Positions 17,887-26,848 of a DNA stretch of 64,000 nucleotides are shown piece after piece. The notes beneath the pieces were generated by a model. The model was not told the DNA's origin. It did not search any database and saw only the letters and a program-made list of their open reading frames with translations. Source of the DNA: Brevibacterium zhoupengii. Lineage in GTDB: Bacteria > Actinomycetota > Actinomycetes > Actinomycetales > Brevibacteriaceae. The position numbers and the translations under genes were made by a program. The DNA is taken from assembly GCF_021117425.1 (NCBI RefSeq), contig NZ_CP088298.1:1612001-1676000 (forward strand), read 5' to 3'. Numbering within the stretch: the stretch's first letter is position 1; every line of letters begins with the position of its first letter.

Positions 17887-19020
17887 ATGAGATTCGTCGC
17901 CACAGGAGACTGGCAGCTGGGCATGACGGCGCACTATCTCAGTGCCGAAGCCCGTCCGCGGTTTCACCGTGCCCGCCTCGACGCCGTCAAACGCATCGGT
18001 GAGATCGCTGCCGCGCAGTCCTGCGAATTCGTCCTCGTCTGCGGTGATGTGTTCGAGTCCAACCAGCTCGACCGTGCGATCGTCTCCCGCACCTTCGAAG
18101 TCTTCAACGCTTTCACCGTGCCCGTCGTACTGCTGCCGGGCAACCACGACCCCCTTGATGCCGCTTCCATCTACGACTCTCCGGCCTTCACTTCGCGTCA
18201 GCCCGATCACGTCCACGTTCTGCGTGACAGCGAACCGTTCGAGGTCATCCCGGGAGTCGAGATCGTCGGTGCCCCATGGTTTTCGAAACGTCCCCAAGGT
18301 GACCTCGTCGCCCAGGCAACACAGAACCTCGCCGAGGTGGCCCCGGGCAAGGTCCGCATCATCGCCGGTCACGGTGCCGTGAGCACCCTGGACCCCGATC
18401 GGGAATCTCTGGCCACGATCGACACAGACAACCTCAGATCCGTGCTGCGAGAAGACAGAGCCCAGTTCGTCGCGCTCGGTGACCGGCACGCGACCTATTC
18501 CGTCACTGACCGAATCTGGTATCCCGGCGCACCGGAAGTAACCTCCCGGCGTGAAAACGACCCCGGCAACATCCTCCTCGTCGACATCGACCCGCAGACC
18601 CATGTGAGCTCAGTGGAGAAGGTGCACATCGGACGCTGGTCCTACCTCGTCGTCGACGAGGACGTGAACTCTGATGAGGACGTCACCCACCTCGAGCAGC
18701 GCCTGAACGACATTCCTGACAAGGACAGCACCGCCGTGTGGCTCATCCTCAATGGCACCCTGTCCACGGCGACGAAATCGCGACTCGACGAGGTCCTCGA
18801 CCACGCCCAAGACCTATTCGCGTTGGTGTCTTTGTGGGAACGACACACGGATATTGCCGTGGTCGCCGGCGATGAAGACTTCGCCGGCCTGGGCTTGAGC
18901 GGATACCTGCAGGAAACGCTCGACCAACTGGCGGAATCCGCGACAGGTGAGGACTCAGCTGCCGAAGCGGCACAGGACGCGTTGGGGCTGCTGTACCGAT
19001 TTGCGAGGAGCGGATCATGA
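17887..19020 (+). CDS. SbcD/YhaO-like metallophosphoesterase (DNA repair exonuclease subunit family)
   Basis: A 377-residue calcineurin-like phosphoesterase of the Mre11/SbcD/YhaO superfamily. Readable motifs are GDWQLG (7-12), GDVFES, GNHDP, IIAGHGAV and GDRHA. In most Mre11-family proteins the first motif is DxH, where the His is a metal ligand; here it is DWQ, so Gln replaces His at residue 10. The final motif is GDRHA rather than GHxH. AAGGAGG lies before the ATG. The stop overlaps the start of the ATPase gene (ATGA), indicating an obligate pair. Probably a double-strand-end nuclease or nucleotide hydrolase acting with that ATPase; activity with the Gln substitution is uncertain. Confidence 0.85.
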   Translation: MRFVATGDWQLGMTAHYLSAEARPRFHRARLDAVKRIGEIAAAQSCEFVLVCGDVFESNQLDRAIVSRTFEVFNAFTVPVVLLPGNHDPLDAASIYDSPAFTSRQPDHVHVLRDSEPFEVIPGVEIVGAPWFSKRPQGDLVAQATQNLAEVAPGKVRIIAGHGAVSTLDPDRESLATIDTDNLRSVLREDRAQFVALGDRHATYSVTDRIWYPGAPEVTSRRENDPGNILLVDIDPQTHVSSVEKVHIGRWSYLVVDEDVNSDEDVTHLEQRLNDIPDKDSTAVWLILNGTLSTATKSRLDEVLDHAQDLFALVSLWERHTDIAVVAGDEDFAGLGLSGYLQETLDQLAESATGEDSAAEAAQDALGLLYRFARSGS

Positions 19021-21629
19021 AATTCCATTCCATCCACCTGCGCAACTACCGCGGAATCGCGGACTCCCGCGTCGAATTCGGCGATGGCGTCACCGTGGTC
19101 GAAGGGCCCAACGAGGTCGGCAAATCCTCAATCCATGAGGCCATCACCCATCTGCGCGAAGACAAAGCGAGCTCACGCAAGGCCAGTGTCAAAGAGACCC
19201 AACCCGTCGGGGTCGATGCCGGACCCGAGGTGGAACTGCATCTGAGCACCGGGGACTACGAGCTCAAGTACCGAAAGCGGTGGATCAAACAGCCCTTCAC
19301 CGAACTCAGCGTCATCAAGCCCAGGCCCGAACAGCTCAGCAGTGATGATGCTCATGATCGGTTCCTCGCGATCCTCGCCGAGACCGTCGACGTGGATCTC
19401 CTCGACGCTCTCGATGTGGCACAGGGAGAGAGCCTGGCACAGGCGCCGCTGGCGCAGATCAAGGCACTTCACAGTGCGCTCAACGAATCGGGCGTCGAGG
19501 TCGCCGACCATGACGACTTCCTTGACCGGATCGAGGTCGAATACGCGAAGTACTTCACCAAGTCTGGCAAAGAGACGGGAGACTTCAAGACCGCAAATGC
19601 CGAAGTCCCGAGTGCCGAAGCCGCCTTCGAAGAACTGCGTGAACGCAGCCGCGGGATGGACGAGCTCGTCGACAACCACGCCCGAGCCGCAGCACGCCTC
19701 GAATCGATCCGTGACCAACTGACACAGGCCGTGACCGACCGTGACGAAGCTGAACAAGCAGCGAAGGCGGTGGCCGAACTCAAAGCAGTGCTCGATCAGG
19801 CACTGGAACAGGCGAAGTCGGCGCAACGCGACGAACAGATCGCCCGGGAAACTCTGGACCGACGCACACAGCTCATCGAGGATGTCGCCGCAGCCGAAGA
19901 AGCCGTGACCGCTGCGCGAACCTCGTTCACTGAGCTTGAGACGACGCAGAGTGACAAGGATTCAGACTTCGATCGCGCACAGAAGATCCTCGAAGAGAAG
20001 CAGAACGCACTCGACGAAGCACGGGCCCTGGCGAAGACTGCAGCCAAAGACGTGACCAAGGCACGTGCCCGCACTGAACTCACCGAACTCACCCGCCGAC
20101 TCGACACCATACGTGACCATGATGAGAAGAAGAGCCGGGCACAGGCGACGATCGCATCGATTGCGGTCACTGCCAAGGACGTTGAAGCGCTGATCTCACT
20201 TGAGACAGAGGTGCGGATCGCGGAGAACGCGAAGACCTCCGCAGCGGCACAGATCGTCGCGAAGCAACTTGGCTCGCAGCCCATAGACGTCGATGGAACC
20301 GCGCTGGGTGACGGTGAGACTGGAGAATTCGCCGCGGTCAAGGATGTGCGAATCACGATCGACGGCATCGCCGACATCACCGTGCGCCCAGGGGCATCAC
20401 CTGTCGAGCTGGACAAAGCACTGACCTCGGCGCGGCAAGCCTTCGACGCTGAGCTGCAGCGTCTCGACGTCGACTCCGTGGCTCAGGCACGGCAGAGAGC
20501 ACATGTGCGTGCGGACGCCGAGGCAGTCAAGGCAGAGGCCGATTCGACTCTCATAGTGCTCCTCGGAGACGACAGGCGAGACACGCTTGAAGCCGCACTG
20601 GCCAGGGCACAGCAGATCGTCGAGGCAGACGGAACCGACCCAGACAGCCGCGCAGACGAGAGCAATCTCAACGACCTCGAAGCCGCTGTCACCGAGGCCG
20701 AGAAGAACGCCGAGACTGCTCAGTCTGAGGTGGATACCGCACGAATCGAGCTCGAACGCACTCGCACGAGTCGAGATGACGCACGAGTGGAAACCGTTCG
20801 AGCACAGACCAGTTTGAAAGAGGCCGAGGCTCAGCATCAGCGCCTGACGAACACCCTGACCGAGGCACGAAAAATCGCCACAGATGCCGGCCTGGATGAA
20901 GCAGTGAAGACTGCCCGGTCACAAGCGGAGAGTGTGAGCACTCGAGTCGAAGAGGCCCGAGTCGACTACCAGGCTGCCGACCCCGAGACCTTGGAGATGC
21001 AGCTGCAGAACGTGCGCCAGCTCGTCGGCAGCAAGGAGACTCAGCGAGAAGAAGTTCGGCAGGAGGTCGACCGCTTGTCGGCGCTCATCGACGACCGCGC
21101 CAGCGAAGGCATCTACGAAAAACTCGCGGCCGCCGAAGAGACAATGGAATCGGCACGGAAGAAGCAGGCGAGACTGAGCCGTCAGGCAGCGGCAATCAAT
21201 CTGCTGCGCACCACTGTCCTCAAACACAAGGAAGAATCCCAGCGGAAGTACGTCGCTCCCTTCAAAGAGCAGATCGAACGCCTTGGCCGACTGGTCTTCG
21301 GACAGGGACTGTCGGTTGAAGTCTCCGAAGACCTCGAAATCGTCTCAAGAACCCTCAACGAACAGACAGTTCCCTTCGAATCACTATCGGGCGGGACGAA
21401 GGAACAATTGGCGCTCATCGGCAGACTCGCAGTGGCGACACTCGTCGACACCGACTCTGGGGCGCCGGTCGTCCTCGATGATGCCTTCGGCTTCGCCGAT
21501 GCCGAGCGCCTCAACGCTCTCAACGTCATCCTGGGCACTGTCGGCCAGAGCGCTCAGGTCATCCTGCTCACCTGCCAGCCAGACCGCTTCGCCCGCCTCG
21601 GCGGCGCGAAGACGGTCAGCCTGACTTAA
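19017..21629 (+). CDS. SbcC/Rad50/YhaN-like SMC ATPase without zinc hook
   Basis: An 870-residue protein with the ATP-binding cassette split between the ends. Walker A GPNEVGKSS is at 30-38; ABC signature LSGGTKEQLA (790-799) and Walker B VVLDDAF (818-824) are at the C-terminus. Between them lie long Glu/Ala/Arg-rich coiled coils (about 195-400 and 465-740). The arm apex carries no CxxC zinc hook; the only cysteine I find in the protein is at about 853. Instead residues about 410-460 form a short, beta-rich segment (DVRITIDGIADITVRPG). Overlaps the nuclease gene by four bases. Likely clamps DNA ends for the phosphoesterase; this apex design resembles YhaN rather than Rad50. Confidence 0.85.
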   Translation: MKFHSIHLRNYRGIADSRVEFGDGVTVVEGPNEVGKSSIHEAITHLREDKASSRKASVKETQPVGVDAGPEVELHLSTGDYELKYRKRWIKQPFTELSVIKPRPEQLSSDDAHDRFLAILAETVDVDLLDALDVAQGESLAQAPLAQIKALHSALNESGVEVADHDDFLDRIEVEYAKYFTKSGKETGDFKTANAEVPSAEAAFEELRERSRGMDELVDNHARAAARLESIRDQLTQAVTDRDEAEQAAKAVAELKAVLDQALEQAKSAQRDEQIARETLDRRTQLIEDVAAAEEAVTAARTSFTELETTQSDKDSDFDRAQKILEEKQNALDEARALAKTAAKDVTKARARTELTELTRRLDTIRDHDEKKSRAQATIASIAVTAKDVEALISLETEVRIAENAKTSAAAQIVAKQLGSQPIDVDGTALGDGETGEFAAVKDVRITIDGIADITVRPGASPVELDKALTSARQAFDAELQRLDVDSVAQARQRAHVRADAEAVKAEADSTLIVLLGDDRRDTLEAALARAQQIVEADGTDPDSRADESNLNDLEAAVTEAEKNAETAQSEVDTARIELERTRTSRDDARVETVRAQTSLKEAEAQHQRLTNTLTEARKIATDAGLDEAVKTARSQAESVSTRVEEARVDYQAADPETLEMQLQNVRQLVGSKETQREEVRQEVDRLSALIDDRASEGIYEKLAAAEETMESARKKQARLSRQAAAINLLRTTVLKHKEESQRKYVAPFKEQIERLGRLVFGQGLSVEVSEDLEIVSRTLNEQTVPFESLSGGTKEQLALIGRLAVATLVDTDSGAPVVLDDAFGFADAERLNALNVILGTVGQSAQVILLTCQPDRFARLGGAKTVSLT

Positions 21630-21703
21630 TCGCTCCCGCGGCAGACCTAGAACTCAGACAAAGCGAGATGACTTAGCGAAGAGGGAGTGCAGGAGAACCA
21701 ACT

Positions 21704-22897
21704 ATGGCGGAATGGAAATCGGTTAAGCGTCACCGACCGATCAAGCAAGTGTGGGCCATGTATGCTGCTTCGGCAATGCTGTCTTTTCTCACTTTTTTCG
21801 TATTTGGATACGTTTATTCTCTAATTAAATCTATAGGCAAGACCTCCGACTTTGATCCGAGTTCCATATGGCTCTCGAGTCTGAATATAATGACTGAAGC
21901 TGCTCATCATATAGGCGATAAAGACGCCTTGTCTGTCACGGTATTTCTTGGTCTTATCGCAGGAGGTATAGCGCTGTATGTGCATGCTTCCAGTAGATAT
22001 AAGGGCGCCATGAAAGGTGAGTCAAGGGAAATTGAGGCGCTAGCAACAGCTTCCTCAATCTATAATATTGGGCTTTCCTCGCTTTGCCTGGCGGCAGTTG
22101 TGTCAATAGTTCTCGGGTGGATCGACAGTCAGTCGGAGTGGCTGCGTATTTCACCGATTATTATTATTCCTGCGATCACCGGGTTTCTGGTTTGTGGTGC
22201 TTTGGCTGGTCTTAGAACAGTCGGCCCTGAGAGGCGCCTGGAGCAAAATAGAAAACTTGAACGACAGGCTGGGGAATACTTTCGTAGATTATCTGGGATA
22301 TCTACTTCAGTACGGGCGCGCTGGTACTCCCTCTACGGTTTTCCGTTGTGTGTGTACTCTCTCTTCATCTTGTTGTATTTTTTCTACCTGGGAATACTTG
22401 GCCTCTCACTAGCCGCTGCAATTTCCTATTTCGCAATATTGATGACCATTGAATTATTTATGATTATTCTGGCGGTTAAGGCAGGGTGTTATTTTAATAC
22501 ATTCTATCCTGGTGGTAGCGTTTTGAAGATTGCATTTTGGGCTTTTCTGCTGTTTTGTTCCATTCTTGTTTCGGCTTCATTTTCTGTAGGACTGTTTTTG
22601 GGGGCCTCGGATGCTCGCGTCGTCGTTGGTAATTTTATTGTATTGTGCATTTTATTTTTTACGCCGTTATTTGTTCTGGGAAAATTTCCTTGCGTGTATT
22701 CTTGCAAGATCTACTATGCATTAATTGAATCTGGGCGAGGGAAGGAGTGGTGGGTGCGTGCTCTCGGTATCTGTGCGTCGTTCTCTGTGTTTCATTCTAT
22801 TTATGAGGCCTCGAAGCGGCAGAGTCTGGAAAACGAATTGAACAGAGTGGTTCACGATATAGCTAGAAACTATGAATGGGTTTCTCCCGACGAGTGA
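21704..22897 (+). CDS. Unrecognised polytopic membrane protein in AT-rich DNA
   Basis: A 397-residue protein I do not recognise. It has about eight to ten hydrophobic helices (first at 20-42), a basic loop after helix four (RTVGPERRLEQNRKLERQ) and a short cytoplasmic C-tail. No catalytic motif is visible. The DNA is strikingly AT-rich with codons such as ATA, TTA and AAT that are rare in the flanking genes, so the gene looks horizontally acquired. It begins 74 bases after the SMC-ATPase gene in the same direction and could be cotranscribed. A terminator-like hairpin follows. Function unknown; a membrane effector paired with the nuclease pair is only a hypothesis. Confidence 0.75.
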   Translation: MAEWKSVKRHRPIKQVWAMYAASAMLSFLTFFVFGYVYSLIKSIGKTSDFDPSSIWLSSLNIMTEAAHHIGDKDALSVTVFLGLIAGGIALYVHASSRYKGAMKGESREIEALATASSIYNIGLSSLCLAAVVSIVLGWIDSQSEWLRISPIIIIPAITGFLVCGALAGLRTVGPERRLEQNRKLERQAGEYFRRLSGISTSVRARWYSLYGFPLCVYSLFILLYFFYLGILGLSLAAAISYFAILMTIELFMIILAVKAGCYFNTFYPGGSVLKIAFWAFLLFCSILVSASFSVGLFLGASDARVVVGNFIVLCILFFTPLFVLGKFPCVYSCKIYYALIESGRGKEWWVRALGICASFSVFHSIYEASKRQSLENELNRVVHDIARNYEWVSPDE

Positions 22898-22970
22898 AAC
22901 TTTCATGTTTTTACTTTTCTCATGTCTGTGATCAGGCATTCGGCTCCGACAGACGGTCTGCCCAAACAGA

Positions 22971-23005
22971 CACGGCCGCCGCGTCGAGCAGACGCAACGG
23001 CCGTG
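22971..23005. terminator. Hairpin between AT-rich membrane gene and acyl-CoA ligase
   Basis: CACGGCCG pairs with CGGCCGTG, then a 2x2 internal loop, then GCGTC with GACGC around a 5-base loop. It lies between convergent genes and can serve both. Confidence 0.6.
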
Positions 23006-23045
23006 ACCGGCTGACATCATTGGCAGCGTGCTGGCGGCTCCCGAC

Positions 23046-24776
23046 TCACTCACCTGCGCTGGCCTTCGCCTCCTGTGCCGCAGCCACGGCATCGGCGCGA
23101 ATCGTGCGGCGCAGGACCTTGCCGGAGCTCGTCTTCGGCAGCTCGTCGATGATCGTCACCTGACGCGGTGCCTTGTACGAGGCCAGCTTCTCCCGGCAGA
23201 AGGCGACGATCTCGTCTTCGCTGACCGTGTCCGCTTCAGGACCCGGCTGCAGAGTGACGAACGCAGCGACGCTCTCGCCCCGATACTCGTCGGGAATGCC
23301 GACGACGGCGGCTTCCTGGATGGCCGGGTGCGTGTAGAGGACATCCTCGACCTCGCGGGGCCACACCTTGAAGCCGGACGCATTGATCATGTCCTTCTTC
23401 CGGTCGACGATGAACAGCCATCCTTCGTCGTTCATATAGCCGACGTCACCGGTGCGCAGCTCACCGTCGGGGATCTGCTCCGAGGTGGCCTTGGCATTGT
23501 TGATGTATTCGGAGACGACCTCCGGTCCCGAGATCGCGACTTCGCCGATCTCATTGGGCCCCAGCGGCTCACCGAGGTCGTCGAGGATGCGGATCATCGT
23601 GTCCGGCTGTGGCAGACCGCAGGAGAGATTGCCGCTGTCGGGGTCGACCGGAGCTCTCATTCCCGGGGGCACGATCGCAGCCTGAGCACAGGTCTCGGTC
23701 AGTCCGTACCCCTGTCCGATGTAGATGCCGGCCTTCTCTTCGAACTTGTTGACCAGGCCTTCGGGCAGTGGTGCGCCACCCGACATCATCCGTTTGAACG
23801 GCGCAAAGTGAGCTGGAGTGACGGCCGGATGAGCAAGCATCGCGGTATAGACAGTGGCCGGCCCGGCCATGTATGTCGGCTGTTCTCTGAGGATCAGTTC
23901 GAGGAACGCAGTCGGTTCGAACCGGTAGTTGAGGATCAGACGGGCACCGCCGGCGACGCCCGCAATGAACTGGCAGATGAAGCCGGTGATGTGGAAGATC
24001 GGTGCCAGAGTGAGGAATCCGTCTCCGGCCTCGAAGGTCGGGGTCCGCAGGCAGTATCGGGAGTTGCTCGACACAGAGGCATGAGTGCCAGAGGCACCTT
24101 TCGCCTTGCCGGACGTGCCCGAGGTGTAGACGACAATCGCCTCATCCTCGGGAGTCGGAGTCGCCGGGGTGAAGTCCACATCGAGGTGAGATTCGACGAC
24201 AGCCTGGAAGTCCGGCCGGTCGGGAACCTCACCGGCACCCGGACTCTGACCGGGAGTGCCGGGAAGGGCGTCGAACATCGCGAAGATCGAATCGGGACCT
24301 TCGGTCTGGAAGCTGCGGTCATCGCTGAGCACGACGACCGGGATGTTCTCGGCGTACGGAGCCACCCGGTCCAGGAACGCCGCCTTTGAGACCATCAGCC
24401 CCTTCACCTCGGCGTCGGCGAAGATGTGTTCGAGCTCCCCGCGATACATCGGATTGAGCGGAACGACGGTACCGCCCGCCTTCCAGATGCCGTACGTGGC
24501 GATCATGAACGCCGGGGTGTTCTGGTCGTAGATGCCGACCCGATCACCGGAGACGATGCCCTGTTCGGACAGGTACGCGGCGAAGGCCGTGGAGTACCGG
24601 TCGAAGTCCGACCAGGTCAGTGTGAATCCGTAGTAGTTGAGTGCCTCCGCCTCGCCGCGGGCGGCAACTGTCGCCGCCAAGTCCGCAAGTGTCGTGGACT
24701 TGTCCAAGGTGCGGGGCTCGGTGATCAGGTCGCCCCAGGTGTTCAGCCAAGGGCGGGTGTCGAACCAAGTGCTCAT
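23046..24776 (-). CDS. Fatty-acid (or related carboxylate) CoA ligase, AMP-forming
   Basis: A 576-residue adenylate-forming enzyme that activates a carboxylic acid with ATP and CoA. The AMP-binding motif YTSGTSGKAKG is at 217-227 (Ser replaces the more usual Thr in the second TS/TT pair). Later motifs are YGLTE(T), TGDVGYMNDEGWLFIVDRKKDMI and the C-terminal catalytic-lysine region PKTSSGKVLRR. AAGGAAG precedes the ATG. It is the last gene of a four-gene operon with acyl-CoA dehydrogenase, SDR and kinase-like genes, 55 bases downstream of the dehydrogenase. The operon suggests catabolism of a fatty or branched acid; chain length cannot be told. Confidence 0.9.
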   Translation of the reverse strand: MSTWFDTRPWLNTWGDLITEPRTLDKSTTLADLAATVAARGEAEALNYYGFTLTWSDFDRYSTAFAAYLSEQGIVSGDRVGIYDQNTPAFMIATYGIWKAGGTVVPLNPMYRGELEHIFADAEVKGLMVSKAAFLDRVAPYAENIPVVVLSDDRSFQTEGPDSIFAMFDALPGTPGQSPGAGEVPDRPDFQAVVESHLDVDFTPATPTPEDEAIVVYTSGTSGKAKGASGTHASVSSNSRYCLRTPTFEAGDGFLTLAPIFHITGFICQFIAGVAGGARLILNYRFEPTAFLELILREQPTYMAGPATVYTAMLAHPAVTPAHFAPFKRMMSGGAPLPEGLVNKFEEKAGIYIGQGYGLTETCAQAAIVPPGMRAPVDPDSGNLSCGLPQPDTMIRILDDLGEPLGPNEIGEVAISGPEVVSEYINNAKATSEQIPDGELRTGDVGYMNDEGWLFIVDRKKDMINASGFKVWPREVEDVLYTHPAIQEAAVVGIPDEYRGESVAAFVTLQPGPEADTVSEDEIVAFCREKLASYKAPRQVTIIDELPKTSSGKVLRRTIRADAVAAAQEAKASAGE

Positions 24777-24831
24777 TGCTTCGCTTCCTTCATCATTGAA
24801 TGGATGTCGAACAGGCTGTGGTGGTGCCGGA

Positions 24832-26037
24832 CTACTTGCGGTACTTCTTCATCTCGTTGCGAGCGATTGAGCGCTTGTGCACCTCATCGGGACCATCGGC
24901 CAATCGCAGCGTTCGCATGTGCGCCCACATGCTGGCCAGTGGGAAGTCCTCGGTGACACCGGCGCCGCCGTGGACCTGGATTGCGCGGTCGATGATCTTC
25001 AGCGCCATCGCCGGAGCGACGACCTTGATCTCGGCGATCTCGTTCTTCGCGACCTTGTTGCCGTGCTTGTCCATCATGTCTGCCGCGTGCAGTGTCAGCA
25101 GACGGGCCTGATCGATCTCGATCCTGGCCTCAGCGATCCAGTCCTGGATGTTCGCCCGCGAGGACAGCTTCTCACCGAAGGTCACGCGCGACTCGGCGCG
25201 TTTGACCATGAGTTCCAGTGCTCGTTCGGCCGCACCGATCGCGCGCATGCAGTGATGGATGCGTCCCGGTCCCAGTCGGGCCTGGCTGATCGCGAAGCCC
25301 TCACCTTCGCCCTTGAGGATGTCTTTGGCCGGGACGTGGACGTTGTCGAAGGTGATCTCGGCGTGGCCCTCCCGATCGTGGTATCCGAAGACGGGCAGGT
25401 TACGCACCACGGTCACACCGGGGGCATCGATCGGTACGACGAGCATCGATTGTTGGCGATGCACCTCGGCGTCGGGGGAGGTCTTGCCCATGACGATGAG
25501 GACACGGCAGTTGGGGTGCATGCCATTGGAGGCGAACCACTTGCGGCCGTTGAGGACGAATCCGTCATCCGTGGCGTCCATGCGCATCTCGACATTGGTG
25601 GCATCGGAGCTGGCGACGGCGGGCTCGGTCATGGCGAACGCCGAGGCGATCGTCCCGTCGAGCAACGGCTGGAGATACATCTCCTTCTGCTCGTCGGTGC
25701 CGAAGCGAGTGAAGACCTCCATATTGCCGGTATCCGGGGCATTGCAGTTGATGGATTCGGGGGCGATCTCGATGCTGTGTCCGGTGATTTCGGCCGGGGG
25801 AGCGTACTCGAGGTTCGTCAGCCCTGGTCCCCACTCGGGATCGGGGTGGAAGAGGTTCCACAGTCCCTGACTCTTTGCCTCGGCCTTGAGGTCCTCGAGG
25901 ATCTGCGGCTGAGAGTGAGGGCTGCCTGCCGCTGCCATCTGCTCGGCATAGACGGACTCCGCGGGGTAGACGAAGCCGTCCATGAACTTTTTCAGGCGCT
26001 CCTGGTAGTCGCGGCCGCGTTCAGTCGTTTCCAGCAT
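24832..26037 (-). CDS. Acyl-CoA dehydrogenase (ACAD10/11-like set)
   Basis: A 401-residue FAD flavoenzyme that forms the alpha-beta double bond of an acyl-CoA. It contains AFAMTEPAVASSDATN and, later, RLGPGRIHHCMRAIGAAERALELM, the arginine-bearing helix of the family, then VHGGAGVTEDFPLASMWAHMR near the C-terminus. Glu/Asp of the active site cannot be fixed by eye. The gene overlaps the upstream SDR by 17 bases and has GGAG before its ATG. Next to the APH-like kinase it resembles the mammalian ACAD10/11 arrangement (kinase plus dehydrogenase), which handles 4-hydroxy fatty acids; extending that role here is inference. Confidence 0.92.
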   Translation of the reverse strand: MLETTERGRDYQERLKKFMDGFVYPAESVYAEQMAAAGSPHSQPQILEDLKAEAKSQGLWNLFHPDPEWGPGLTNLEYAPPAEITGHSIEIAPESINCNAPDTGNMEVFTRFGTDEQKEMYLQPLLDGTIASAFAMTEPAVASSDATNVEMRMDATDDGFVLNGRKWFASNGMHPNCRVLIVMGKTSPDAEVHRQQSMLVVPIDAPGVTVVRNLPVFGYHDREGHAEITFDNVHVPAKDILKGEGEGFAISQARLGPGRIHHCMRAIGAAERALELMVKRAESRVTFGEKLSSRANIQDWIAEARIEIDQARLLTLHAADMMDKHGNKVAKNEIAEIKVVAPAMALKIIDRAIQVHGGAGVTEDFPLASMWAHMRTLRLADGPDEVHKRSIARNEMKKYRK

Positions 26038-26848
26038 GTGTGGTCTCCTCGTTGAGTCGGTTCTGTTCGTTGAGTCGATTCTGATAGCGGCTCATGCCCT
26101 TGAGCCAGCGGTCGTAGTCGCTGCCCTTCATGCGGTACATGTCGAGCACCTCGGGATGGGGGAGGATGAGGAACTGTTCGGCCTCGACGGCGTCGAGGGC
26201 GATCGTCGCAACCTCGGCGGGAGCCAGCACAGTGCCGGCCTCCGTGACAGCGCTCTGGGCTGGTCCAGCCGATCCCGCTGCCCGCAGCAGGTCCGTGTCC
26301 ACTCCCATCGGGCAGATGACCGAGGCTCGGATGCCATCGTCGCGGTAGGTCAGTGCCAGCCATTCGGCGAAGCCGACCGAGGCGTGCTTGGTCACGCTGT
26401 AGGCCGCCGATCCGATCTGAGTGAGCAGTCCCGCCGCCGAGGCGGTGGCGACGAAATGTCCTGCACCGGCCTCCTTCCAACGGGGGATGAGGGCTTGGGC
26501 AGCGCGGATGTGGGCGCGCAGGTTGACGTCGATGACCGTGTCCCAGTCGGCATCAGAACTGCCCAGATCGGGTGGTCCGATGATGCCGGCATTGGCGAAG
26601 TACATATCCACTCCGCCGAGGCGGTCGTCGGCGAAGGCGATGAGCTCGTCGATTCCTGCCACTGCGGACACATCCCCGACCCACGAATGTGCCCCGGTGC
26701 CGAGCTCGGCAGCAGTGTCGGTCACGGTCTCAGACAGGTCGGCGAGGACGACGGTGGCACCGCGGGAGATCAGTTCTGCGGCAAGGGCGGCACCGATGCC
26801 GCCGGCGGCTCCGGTGACGATGGCCCTGGTGTCTGCGAGGGTACTCAT
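26021..26848 (-). CDS. Short-chain dehydrogenase/reductase
   Basis: A 275-residue Rossmann-fold oxidoreductase. The cofactor motif TGAAGGIG is near residues 12-19, NAGIIG follows at about 86-91, and the catalytic Ser and YxxxK appear as SAAGLL...YSVTKHA around 140-165. Asp after the second strand (ADLSE) suggests NAD(H) preference. It overlaps the kinase-like gene upstream by four bases (ATGA) and the acyl-CoA dehydrogenase downstream by 17, so the operon is tightly coupled. It probably oxidises a hydroxyacyl intermediate; exact substrate not readable. Confidence 0.9.
   Translation of the reverse strand: MSTLADTRAIVTGAAGGIGAALAAELISRGATVVLADLSETVTDTAAELGTGAHSWVGDVSAVAGIDELIAFADDRLGGVDMYFANAGIIGPPDLGSSDADWDTVIDVNLRAHIRAAQALIPRWKEAGAGHFVATASAAGLLTQIGSAAYSVTKHASVGFAEWLALTYRDDGIRASVICPMGVDTDLLRAAGSAGPAQSAVTEAGTVLAPAEVATIALDAVEAEQFLILPHPEVLDMYRMKGSDYDRWLKGMSRYQNRLNEQNRLNEETTHAGND

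Noticed and set aside
21650-22960. Prophage or insertion sequence in the AT-rich segment
   Set aside because: No integrase, transposase, terminal inverted repeats or target-site duplication could be seen; only one gene of odd composition.
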